Below are positions 27,498-36,064 of a stretch of 64,000 bases of DNA, piece by piece (position 1 is the stretch's first letter; the number at the start of each line of letters is the position of its first letter). The notes below the pieces were generated by a model. It made no database searches. It saw only the letters and a list, made by a program, of their open reading frames with translations, and was not told the origin of the DNA. The stretch is from contig NZ_QEWW01000006.1 in NCBI RefSeq assembly GCF_003121895.1, positions 1 through 64,000 on the forward strand, written 5' to 3'. The stretch is from Ignatzschineria cameli (GTDB taxonomy: Bacteria > Pseudomonadota > Gammaproteobacteria > Cardiobacteriales > Wohlfahrtiimonadaceae). A program made the position numbers and the translations under genes.

Positions 27498-28151
27498 TTA
27501 GCCACCTACGCTACGGCGGGTATTTGTTCCCGATGCTGATTTTGCCGGCGCCATATTCTGTTTGGAGACCATCTGTCCAAAGCCACCTCGGCGTAGGGTC
27601 TGTCCTGCTTTTCCAGGTCTTAAATCGGTAGGATTGACTTTAAACTTTGTTCCGGGTTTTACGTTGCCAAAATTTTTACCGCTTGAATCGAAGAATTGCC
27701 CTTTATTAGGACCTGCTTGAGGGGAGTAGAGCGGCTTATGGGCATTAAATCCACCCATCATCTTACCAAAGAGGAAACCAGCCATTAATGGCATCCAGAA
27801 GCTACCGCTCGATTGAGCGCTATTTTGTTCCTGATTTAAAGGTGCAGCTTGGCAGCCGGCTTCGCCAAACTCAGCGATACAATCTTCTCTTGTTGCAAAG
27901 CGGGGAGCGGTATCGATCGCTTCCTGTTGCGCTTGGGCGAAAGTTGTTTCACAAAGTGCTTTCGCATCAGGATTGTAACGCACACACTCTTCGACGTTTC
28001 GATACATGGAGACCTCCTCCTGTTGCGCTGTATTATCATTACAAGCGGCGAGGAAGAGCGCAGAGGCGATAATTACTGCAAGGGGTTTGAGGCGAAGTGA
28101 TCGCTTTTTACGAAATCGATCAAGATTAACAGTTGTAGTACGTTTACGCAT
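27498..28151 (-). CDS. ygiB: DUF1190 lipoprotein-like protein YgiB
   Basis: A 217-aa DUF1190 protein. An Arg/Lys-rich start (MRKRTTTVNLDRFRKKRSLR) leads into a signal segment and lipobox LAAC with Cys37. EECVRYNPDAKALCETTFAQ and REDCIAEFGEAGCQ hold the conserved cysteine pairs; the C-terminal half is Gly/Arg-rich and probably disordered, ending RRSVGG. The ATG with TAGGAG upstream is chosen over one 12 codons earlier. Partner of ygiC; function unknown, envelope-located. Confidence 0.88.
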   Translation of the reverse strand: MRKRTTTVNLDRFRKKRSLRLKPLAVIIASALFLAACNDNTAQQEEVSMYRNVEECVRYNPDAKALCETTFAQAQQEAIDTAPRFATREDCIAEFGEAGCQAAPLNQEQNSAQSSGSFWMPLMAGFLFGKMMGGFNAHKPLYSPQAGPNKGQFFDSSGKNFGNVKPGTKFKVNPTDLRPGKAGQTLRRGGFGQMVSKQNMAPAKSASGTNTRRSVGG

Positions 28152-28404
28152 TTTTGCTCCTAAAATCTGGTTATTGAGATCACTCAATCAATGGATACGA
28201 ATTCAATTTCAGTATCTATTTCAATATCGACTATTTCAATCTCTATTTGAATATCGTTTCTATTTTACCCAATTTTATGGGGAATAACTCGATATATAGT
28301 GATTTTTAATAATATTGGGAGTTAAAGAAGGATATCTTCTATCACTCACTATTTCGTCAACTATTTCGCCAACTATTTTATTAGAAGAAAAAAGGGGCTG
28401 AACG

Positions 28405-28672
28405 CTGCCGGACTTTACCATCGCGTTCTTCCAGAGATTAGGCGCCGGCAGATAGTGATCTTCCCATCACCGGCAAATATCCTTACTTTAAGGATCGATA
28501 TCGACCTGGTATCACCGATGCCTGCTGACAAGTATGGATCAGAGAAAAGAATGAAATAGTCGGTTCTTACCGTTCGATAAATCTTTTTAGGAACTGATTA
28601 TTAAAACAAAAAAAAAGCTGATGAGTTGCTGGGAATTACCTCTGCATGCTTCCACAAATCTCATGCCGGCAA
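28405..28672 (+). repeat. 47-bp palindrome cluster 4 (B, degraded A, B)
   Basis: Two B elements (28405-28451, CTGCCGG...; 28626-28672, TTGCTGG...GCCGGCAA), each 47 bp but more diverged than elsewhere, with a worn A-like stretch between at about 28518-28570. They fill most of the 620-bp gap between ygiB and trhA; no gene is seen there. Confidence 0.7.
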
Positions 28673-28771
28673 GAGGCAATCTCAACTATTTTCTTAAAAG
28701 AAAAAGGATGTTGAGGAGTGTTACACTAAGAACTTGAGCGAATCCCCAAATGAGCGTAAGGAGTTACAGCG

Positions 28772-29392
28772 ATGCCTCAAGGTGAAAAATTTAATATCTA
28801 TAGTCATTTAATCGGAACCCTATTAGCGCTAGGTGGCATGTCATTTATTATTGTCTATGCAAGTCTCTACAATGATGCATGGAAAATTGTGAGTGTCTCG
28901 ATCTATGGCGCGGCATTAGTTTTACTCTATCTTACTTCAACGATCTACCATCTTCTTCAGCCGGGGCCAAGAAAGGAGCTCTTTCAGGTCTTAGATCATT
29001 GTGCGATCTATCTCTTAATTGCGGCAAGTTATACCCCTTATACATTGGTGACATTAGGGGGCGGTTGGGGCTGGTCTCTTTTTGGTGTTTCATGGGGATT
29101 AGCGGCGATAGGGATTATTCAGGAGATCTTGATTGGTCGCCGGACGCAGGTCTTTTCTTTGACGATCTATCTTGTGATGGGTTGGTTAATAGTGATTGCG
29201 GCAAAACCGCTTTCGCTCGCGCTCTCATCAGAAGGGCTTTTCTGGCTAATTGCCGGCGGGGTTGTTTATACCCTTGGGGTGATCTTCTTTCTGTTAGATG
29301 AAAAGGTGAAGCATGCTCATGGCATTTGGCACCTTTTTGTGATCGGCGGAAGTGCCTGTCAGTACTTTAGTATCCTCTTCTATGTTGAGTAG
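28772..29392 (+). CDS. trhA: Hemolysin III family protein (TrhA/YqfA-like)
   Basis: A 206-aa membrane protein of the PAQR/HlyIII family with seven predicted helices. Family zinc-site elements are the IYSHLIGTLL histidine near the start, STIYHLL with DHCAIYLLIAASYTP, and HGIWHLFVIGGS near the end. Despite the name, a toxic role is unproven; YqfA of E. coli is linked to membrane energetics. AAGGAG precedes the ATG. It is flanked on both sides by palindrome clusters. Confidence 0.9.
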   Translation: MPQGEKFNIYSHLIGTLLALGGMSFIIVYASLYNDAWKIVSVSIYGAALVLLYLTSTIYHLLQPGPRKELFQVLDHCAIYLLIAASYTPYTLVTLGGGWGWSLFGVSWGLAAIGIIQEILIGRRTQVFSLTIYLVMGWLIVIAAKPLSLALSSEGLFWLIAGGVVYTLGVIFFLLDEKVKHAHGIWHLFVIGGSACQYFSILFYVE

Positions 29393-29406
29393 TCGAAGTC
29401 ATCAAT

Positions 29407-29725
29407 CTACGGGCATGCAGTGGTGAAAAGAGTGCAATCGTTGGCTCCCGCGACTCGAGGAGTTTTCTTATTCATTGAGATAATTGGAGCTGATGAGTTG
29501 CCGGATATCACCGTTGCGCTCTTCCACAAATTGCGCGCCGGCAAGTGGCAATCTTAACAATATCGTTTTGGAGTTGAGAGCCCCATCTGCGGGCATGCAG
29601 TGGTGAAAAGAGTGCAATCGTTGGCTCCCGCGGATCGAGGAGTTTTCTTGATTCATTGAGATAATGGAAGCTGAATGATTGCCGGATCTTACTGCCGCAT
29701 ACTTTCATAGATTGCGTGCTGGCAA
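29407..29725 (+). repeat. 47-bp palindrome cluster 5 (A, B, A, B)
   Basis: Four elements in strict alternation: A 29407-29453, B 29498-29544, A 29587-29633, B 29679-29725, all 47 bp. The first three repeat with about 90-bp steps. They occupy the gap between trhA and metQ, which are convergent. Confidence 0.88.
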
Positions 29726-29837
29726 GTGGTGATCTCAATTGCTAGTAATGATCGATACTTTTATGATCATCAGCAGGCGATGGGTCTCCACCGCTTCGCT
29801 GATTGATCTATTTTATATGCGCTTAAATCATGTTGTC

Positions 29838-30746
29838 CTATTGATTAGAATCTTCTTCCCACGCTAAGGGCAGGTTATAGCCGGGGAATCGCTCTTGACT
29901 ATATGCTTTAAAACCATTGGAGTTGATAATCTCTACAATCTCTGTGGCCCAAGGCGCGTTGAGGTTCTTCTCGTGGACGACGACCCAGTTAACAAAGTAT
30001 TTACTCGGCTCAATGGTGAGCGCTTCGGTAAAGTGAATGCCGGCATCGAGAGCAAAGTTACCATTGATAATGGCATAGTCGAGATCATCTCGCGCACGAG
30101 TCATCTGTGCTGCTTCAATCTCCTTAATCTCTAATTGATAGGGGTTTTTCGTGATATCACGCTTTTCAATACGGAAAGGATCGGCAATATCATCGCGCAA
30201 TTCAATCCAGCCTAAATTTTCTAAGATCCAGAGCCCCCGAGAAAAGTTGGTCACATTAGAGGGAATCCCCACGGAAGATCCCACCTCAATTTCATCGAGC
30301 GAGCGCTTCTTCCCAGCGTAGAGACCATAAGGTGCGGTAGGAACCTGAACGAGAGGAGCAAGATGACCATTACGAACACGATTAAACTCCTCCATATAGG
30401 GTTGATGCTGGAAGATATTGAGGTGAAGCGCTCCCTCTTCGACACTCACATTAGGGATAATAATATCGGTAATCTCTGTTAGCTCTACTTGATAGCCCGA
30501 TTTCTGTAATTCAGGAGCAAGATACTCACGAACGATATCGCCAAAGTCGCCGGGAGAGGTTCCGATTTTGATTCGATTCTCCCCCGCTTGTGCCGTTGAG
30601 GCATCATCAGAACAGGCGGTAAGAAGAAGTGGGGTTGCTAAAAGTAGTAGCTGCGCGCCACGCTTAAGAGTCTGCCAGAAAGAGGGTTTTAATCCTCTCT
30701 TCAGAGGGGAAGTGGTGAGAGTGAGGGTATCTATATTTAATTTCAT
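29838..30746 (-). CDS. metQ: NLPA/MetQ-family methionine-binding lipoprotein
   Basis: A 302-aa substrate-binding lipoprotein. After a long basic leader the lipobox LLTAC gives Cys45. The mature protein shows IKIGTSPGDFGDIV, LNIFQHQPYMEEF (the family HQPY core), PTAPYGLYAGK and SVGIPSNVTNFSRGL. It should bind L- or D-methionine for an ABC importer, but no metN or metI lies nearby; the gene is alone with TAGGAGA before its start. With metF and metH damaged 4-6 kb away, methionine uptake may be important. Other NLPA ligands are possible. Confidence 0.88.
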   Translation of the reverse strand: MKLNIDTLTLTTSPLKRGLKPSFWQTLKRGAQLLLLATPLLLTACSDDASTAQAGENRIKIGTSPGDFGDIVREYLAPELQKSGYQVELTEITDIIIPNVSVEEGALHLNIFQHQPYMEEFNRVRNGHLAPLVQVPTAPYGLYAGKKRSLDEIEVGSSVGIPSNVTNFSRGLWILENLGWIELRDDIADPFRIEKRDITKNPYQLEIKEIEAAQMTRARDDLDYAIINGNFALDAGIHFTEALTIEPSKYFVNWVVVHEKNLNAPWATEIVEIINSNGFKAYSQERFPGYNLPLAWEEDSNQ

Positions 30747-30956
30747 CTTATTCTCCTAGTTCGGAGCCGAGAAGGTGTTCGCTTAGCTGTTGTGCCCGCA
30801 AGCTTCTCCAAATCGGCATTTTTTGTAATGAGTGAGTCTCTATTAGTGAGTTTCTCTTAGTTAATATCTATTTTTTATTAAGCGCTGATAGTGCTTATAA
30901 AGAGGGGTATTAATATCACTATCACTATCAGCGATCTCTTCTTTCTCTATTGCTCG

Positions 30957-31970
30957 CTATTCATCGATAGAGATATCGGCATAGAAGCGCGCGGCAACAT
31001 CAGGGTGGGAGCGTAAGCGTCCCTTTAAGAAATTTTTCCCAATCTGAGTAAAGAGCGGATTTTTAGGATCTTGAGTAATCGCAAAACGTTTTCCTTGCAA
31101 TGCTTCTGGCAATGTTAAAAGGGGAACAGTGGCATCGAGCTGTGAGGTTAAAAAGTAGGCGAGAGAGTAGCGATCTTGCCCAACAGGGGAGGGCAGTACG
31201 CGATGGAGGGTCGCTTTAAGATATCCCTGAGAGGCGATCTCGAGGAGCTCACCAATATTGACAACAAAGGTCCCTTCGATCGGCTCAGCTAAGACCCATT
31301 CATCATCTTTCAATACCTCTAATCCCGCTTGATCTTCCTGCTGAACAAAGGTGATATAGCCAGAATCTTTGTGGGGGCCGACACCTTGTTCACCTCCTAT
31401 GCCAGGATAGTGGATCGCTTTGGAGAGAACAGAGGGTTTATGGGCATAAGTGGGCGCAAAGATCGCTTCGTCCTGACCTAACGCGAGGGCAAAAGCGGAG
31501 ATCATCGATTTTGCTAATTCTGTCTGCCGCTCTTGAAGTTCAATAAAGGTAGGGCGTAACCCCGGAAGAGAAGCGGGCCATTGATTAGGCCCTTGGAGCC
31601 GTAACCAGGGTTGATCCTCAGGGATCTTATCGAGTGGAATTGCTTCATACTCCGGCATAAAGTCAAATTGCTCACGACTATCGGGCTTTTCGCGAGTAAT
31701 CTCATCATGAATGTTGGTATAACCCCGAAAATGGGGGGAGTTTGACATATGAATCGCTAACTTCTCCTCTAAGGGGAGGGCGAAGAATTCTTTGGCGAGT
31801 CGCTGTGCTCTTTCAATCAATTCTTGTGGGATATTGTGATTTTTAAGATAGAAGAAGCCGATCTCATGAGCGGCATAGCGAAGCGATTCTAAAAAAGCTC
31901 CTCTCTCCTGCCCACCTGCAAGAAATTGGTGGTAATCGAGAATAGGAAGTTGAGGATTCTCTAATGACAT
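30957..31970 (-). CDS. Isopenicillin N synthase-like 2OG-Fe(II) oxygenase
   Basis: A 337-aa non-heme iron dioxygenase. The N-terminal DIOX_N part (LPILDYHQFL, HEIGFFYLKNHNIP) and the catalytic part with the HxD of GPHKDSGYITFVQQ, the distal His of LKATLHRVL and the 2-oxoglutarate Arg of DRYSLAYF are all present. GGEQGVG and NIGELLEIAS are typical. Bacterial members of this group are common but rarely assigned a substrate; it is not evidence for penicillin synthesis. AAGGAG precedes the ATG. Confidence 0.87.
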   Translation of the reverse strand: MSLENPQLPILDYHQFLAGGQERGAFLESLRYAAHEIGFFYLKNHNIPQELIERAQRLAKEFFALPLEEKLAIHMSNSPHFRGYTNIHDEITREKPDSREQFDFMPEYEAIPLDKIPEDQPWLRLQGPNQWPASLPGLRPTFIELQERQTELAKSMISAFALALGQDEAIFAPTYAHKPSVLSKAIHYPGIGGEQGVGPHKDSGYITFVQQEDQAGLEVLKDDEWVLAEPIEGTFVVNIGELLEIASQGYLKATLHRVLPSPVGQDRYSLAYFLTSQLDATVPLLTLPEALQGKRFAITQDPKNPLFTQIGKNFLKGRLRSHPDVAARFYADISIDE

Positions 31971-32433
31971 AAATTTTCTCCTTGTGATTATCAGGTTTTT
32001 AGCATGACGCTATTGCGGTAAATAGCGCGAGCGATCTGTGATTCCATCGGTAGATGGTTCTGTTTTGATCTGATTTGCCTGCGTGCTACAAGGTTTCTTA
32101 CAAGGTTTCTATTTAAGGATCTCTATTTTAGGAGAATCACTCTTAAGAGGAACGCTTTAGCTGGTTATGCCCGCAAGCTGTTATCAAATCGGCATTGCAT
32201 ATATGTATAGACTGTATTGAATCAAATTGCAAATAAAGTGCAAATAAATTGCAAATAATATTGTCATTAATTGTCACACTCGTTTGTGAGCAGTATAGTG
32301 TTTTGATCCTGTTTTATCGGTTTTACCCGCTTGCTTTCAATCGTTTTAGTTGCATTGTTCACTATATGATTGAGGATGGTTGTGTGTGGTTGTGGAATTC
32401 CTGTTAGATTATTTTTGAGGTTAAATTTTTAGT
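31971..32433. other. Region upstream of lldD
   Basis: About 460 bp with no gene. It contains a worn palindrome fragment near 32160-32200 (ATGCCCGCAAG...CGGCAT) and three direct repeats TGCAAATAA at 32228, 32239 and 32250, a step of 11 bp, about one helical turn. These may mark a regulator-binding site for lldD or the divergent oxygenase gene. Confidence 0.5.
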
Positions 32434-33597
32434 ATGACAACGATTACCAATATCGAAGATCTTCGCGTGCTTGCAAAGAGACGTGTTCCCAAAATGTTTT
32501 ATGACTATGTCGATTCAGGCTCGTGGACAGAATCGACCTATCGTGCAAATGAATCTGACTTTCAGAAGATTAAGTTAGTGCAGAAAGTTGCGCGTAATAT
32601 GGAGAATCGCCGATTAGAGCGCAATCTTCTTGGGATTTCGATGTCGATGCCACTGTCGATTGCACCGACGGGGCTTGTGGGCATGGTTCATCCTGATGGT
32701 GAGATTCTTGCCGCAAGAGCTGCTGCTCGATTTGGTATTCGCTACACATTGTCGACAATGAGTATCGCCTCCTTAGAAGATATCAAAAATGAGGTGGGTG
32801 AACCTTTCTGGTTTCAACTCTATGTGATGCGTGATCGTGACTTTATGCAGCGCCTTATCGATCGTGCAAAACGAGCAGGGTGTGATGCCTTAGTGATTAC
32901 CCTCGATCTGCAGATGATTGGGCAACGCCATAAGGATCTTAAAAATGGTCTCTCTGTTCCACCTAAACCGACTCTTCGAAACTGGTTAAACCTCCTAACT
33001 AAACAGCGCTGGTGCTGGAATATGTTGAAGACGAAACGACGTCAATTTGGCAATATTGTTGGCCATGTTGAAGGAATTGATGATCCCAGTTCGCTCGCCT
33101 CCTGGACCAATCAGCAATTTGATCCTACCCTCAATTGGGATGATATCGCCTGGATCAAAGAGATGTGGGGCGGCAAAATTATTCTCAAAGGTATCTTAGA
33201 TGCAGAAGATGCCAAGCTCGCTCATCAAGTGGGCGCCGATGCGATTGTTGTGAGTAATCACGGTGGCCGCCAATTAGATGGTGCGCTCTCCTCCATTGCT
33301 GTTCTTCCGTCGATTGTTGAAGCGCTTGCCGGCACTTCTACCGAGATTATTCTCGATAGCGGTATTCGTTCAGGGCAAGACCTTCTTAAAGCGGTTGCAT
33401 TAGGGGCGAATGCTGGCATGATCGGTCGTGCTTATCTCTATGGTTTAGGTGCTATGGGAGAAGAAGGGGTCACAAAAGCATTGGAGTTGATCCGTAATGA
33501 ATTTGAGACCAGTATGGCCTTCTGCGGTGAAACCGATGTAGATCATGTCGGTCGCCATATTTTGGTTCCTTCCACGATTCCAGATCCTTTTCGTTAA
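32434..33597 (+). CDS. lldD: FMN-dependent L-lactate dehydrogenase-like protein
   Basis: A 387-aa alpha-hydroxy-acid dehydrogenase. It oxidises L-lactate (or a related acid) and passes electrons to quinone at the inner membrane. SGSWTESTYRANESDF, the FMN-site PLSIAPTGLVGMVHPDGE, the VVSNHGGRQLDGALSS loop with the catalytic His, and ILDSGIRSGQD are family markers. No lldP or lldR is adjacent. The FMN-dependent family also includes mandelate and glycolate enzymes, so L-lactate is the likeliest, not certain, substrate. Confidence 0.9.
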   Translation: MTTITNIEDLRVLAKRRVPKMFYDYVDSGSWTESTYRANESDFQKIKLVQKVARNMENRRLERNLLGISMSMPLSIAPTGLVGMVHPDGEILAARAAARFGIRYTLSTMSIASLEDIKNEVGEPFWFQLYVMRDRDFMQRLIDRAKRAGCDALVITLDLQMIGQRHKDLKNGLSVPPKPTLRNWLNLLTKQRWCWNMLKTKRRQFGNIVGHVEGIDDPSSLASWTNQQFDPTLNWDDIAWIKEMWGGKIILKGILDAEDAKLAHQVGADAIVVSNHGGRQLDGALSSIAVLPSIVEALAGTSTEIILDSGIRSGQDLLKAVALGANAGMIGRAYLYGLGAMGEEGVTKALELIRNEFETSMAFCGETDVDHVGRHILVPSTIPDPFR

Positions 33598-33619
33598 ATT
33601 TCTGTAGTCTCTCTTTTAA

Positions 33620-33635
33620 TGTTTCACATGAAACC
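33620..33635. other. parS-like palindrome
   Basis: TGTTTCACATGAAACC matches the parS consensus TGTTTCACGTGAAACA at 14 of 16 positions; one central CG base and one end base differ. It lies just after lldD between convergent genes. The central change may abolish ParB binding. Confidence 0.3.
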
Positions 33636-33699
33636 CAATCGGTCAGGAGTCGTAAATCGTCTCAATCTGGTAAAGCGCAACTAACAAGAGCGCTTAAGA

Positions 33700-34613
<914 letters not shown>

Positions 34614-34671
34614 TTAGTGGTTATTGGGGGGTGATTCGGTGACTGAATGGTCTTTCCATTTTCGAACTGGC

Positions 34672-34709
34672 ATAAAAAAAGCCAGCACTCTTTCTCATCA
34701 AGTGTTGGC
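34672..34709 (-). terminator. Riboswitch terminator before metF
   Basis: On the minus strand GCCAACACT pairs with AGTGCTGGC (one mismatch) and is followed by seven T. It lies between the SAM aptamer and metF, as expected for a transcription-attenuating expression platform. Confidence 0.8.
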
Positions 34710-34719
34710 ATTACGCAAA

Positions 34720-34830
34720 CTTATCTTTCGATCCTATCCATAGATAGGTCGAAGGAATTGGCACCTTAATTTTCATCAGGTTGCCGGGCATCACAGGGCC
34801 TTTCCCTCCGCCACTCTTGATAAGATCTTG
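34720..34830 (-). ncRNA. SAM-I riboswitch (S box) of metF
   Basis: Read on the minus strand the leader shows the S-box core: P1 strand CTTATCAAGAG, then GGCGGAGGGAAAGGCCC, GATGCCCGGCAACC, GGTGCCAATTCC and the closing GATAAG. These are the conserved SAM-binding and kink-turn segments of the SAM-I class. It is followed by a terminator and metF, so high SAM should end transcription early. The class is commonest in Firmicutes. Confidence 0.92.
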
Positions 34831-35065
34831 GTATTGAAGATGGTTTCTTCTATTACCGTGTTCTCATCACTATAGAGGAATTGATCGATAAAAAGCAAAT
34901 TTAAAAGTAAGTTTCCAATAAGTTTCTAATAAATTTTTAACAAGATCTTAATATTTTCTTAATTTTATGGTGGAAACCTGGCGTTTTATATCCCTCTTTA
35001 TCTCTCTTTATCCCTCTTTTTTCACTATTTTAAGTTTTTGTTTTGCTATTTGTAAATTTTGAGTG

Positions 35066-35071
35066 ATATAG
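35066..35071 (+). promoter_or_regulatory. Likely -10 box of the second riboswitch transcript
   Basis: TATAGT at 35066-35071 with TTGCTA 18 bp upstream, placed just before the aptamer. Confidence 0.4.
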
Positions 35072-35082
35072 TAAAAGTGTAG

Positions 35083-35180
35083 TTCTTATTAAGAGAGATG
35101 GAGGGAATTGGCCCAATGAAGTCTCAGCACCAATCTTTTTGTGCTAAGTCCAACAGATCGATGAGTCTGGCAGATAAGAA
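35083..35180 (+). ncRNA. SAM-I riboswitch before the lipoprotein gene
   Basis: On the plus strand: P1 TTCTTAT at 35083-35089 pairs with ATAAGAA at 35174-35180, and between them AGAGAGATGGAGGGA, TTGGCCCAATGAAGTCTCAG and GTGCTAAGTCCAACAG match the SAM-I core in the CTCAG-type variant. AAGAAG at the 3' edge can pair with CTTCTT of the terminator stem, a plausible antiterminator. The gene now behind it is a lipoprotein, not a known methionine gene; the metH fragment lies 0.9 kb further on. Confidence 0.88.
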
Positions 35181-35199
35181 GCATTAATCAGTTAATGAT

Positions 35200-35231
35200 G
35201 CTCTTCTTGTACCCAGGAAGAGCTTTTTTTA
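35200..35231 (+). terminator. Riboswitch terminator before the lipoprotein gene
   Basis: GCTCTTC at 35200-35206 pairs with GAAGAGC at 35217-35223, followed by seven T; 35 bp before the next start codon. Confidence 0.85.
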
Positions 35232-35265
35232 TACCAGAAGTCTCAGGACAACAAAGGGAGTCACT

Positions 35266-35775
35266 ATGATGAAAAAAGGTCTATTAACCGTAGCACTTTC
35301 CGCTCTTTTTTTAGCAGGATGTCAGACAGCAGGGAGCTCTATTGAGTTAGAAGAGGTTGTGGCAACACCGCAGTTAGAGGCAGCCATCAAAAAATTCACG
35401 AATGAGGCTGCGCCGAGCTATGCTGTCGCTTATGCTGATCTTAACCAAGATGGCATCGATGATGGTTTAGTCCTTCTTGAGGGGGAAGAGTGGTGTGGAA
35501 CAGGAGGCTGTACACTGCTTGTCTTTGAAGGTTTAGCGGATGGACGTTACAAATTAGCATCAAAATCGACCGTTGCGAATGCCCCGATTTATGTCTTAGA
35601 AGCACGTTCAAATGGTTGGTCTGATCTCTCCGTTTATAGTAAAGGAAAAGGGCAGGTCGTGATGAAGTGGGGCGGATCAAATTATCCTGCTAACCCATCA
35701 TTACAGCCCACATTAATTATCGATAGTAAGGCTGTGAAGCCCGTTATCTCTGGAAAGATCGATATTCCTGATTAA
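35266..35775 (+). CDS. Small lipoprotein with Ca-loop-like motif, behind a SAM riboswitch
   Basis: A 169-aa protein with signal peptide and lipobox LAGC (Cys19). The mature part contains VAYADLNQDGIDDGLVLL, where DLNQDGIDD looks like a calcium-binding FG-GAP/dockerin-type loop, then WCGTGGCTLLVF with a cysteine pair that could be a disulfide. I know this type only as an uncharacterised proteobacterial lipoprotein. AGGGAG precedes the ATG. Its position directly behind a SAM-I aptamer and terminator would put it under SAM control, which is unexpected. Confidence 0.82.
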   Translation: MMKKGLLTVALSALFLAGCQTAGSSIELEEVVATPQLEAAIKKFTNEAAPSYAVAYADLNQDGIDDGLVLLEGEEWCGTGGCTLLVFEGLADGRYKLASKSTVANAPIYVLEARSNGWSDLSVYSKGKGQVVMKWGGSNYPANPSLQPTLIIDSKAVKPVISGKIDIPD

Positions 35776-35870
35776 TGTGTGATCGCTATCTATCCGTAGA
35801 TTCTATCCGCTATAGCGCTTGATCTGTTGCGCTATAGCAGTTGATCTCGTATAGGCTTATCTTAATAGAG

Positions 35871-35911
35871 AAGTGCTAATGGCAGATTCGGTCTGCGGTT
35901 AGCGCTTTTTT
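35871..35911 (+). terminator. Lipoprotein gene terminator
   Basis: AAGTGCTAA pairs with TTAGCGCTT around an inner GCAGA-TTCG-TCTGC stem, followed by T. It separates the lipoprotein gene from the metH remnant. Confidence 0.85.
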
Positions 35912-36064
35912 ATGGCCGATTCTATGATGGTCGATTCTATTTTCTCCTCCTTCCTCTCTATCAGAACGACTATCAGAATGATTATTAGACCGACTCAAGA
36001 TGGCGATTAGAGCGGCGTTTTTTTAAGTGCGCTACAAGTTAAGATCGCCTCAAGAGTTAGCATT

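Noticed and set aside
30957..31970. Evidence for beta-lactam biosynthesis
   Set aside because: The IPNS-like fold is shared by many bacterial oxygenases; no ACV synthetase or related genes are present.
33620..33635. A functional parS site
   Set aside because: The central CG is changed to CA, which disrupts one half-site; kept only as a low-confidence note.
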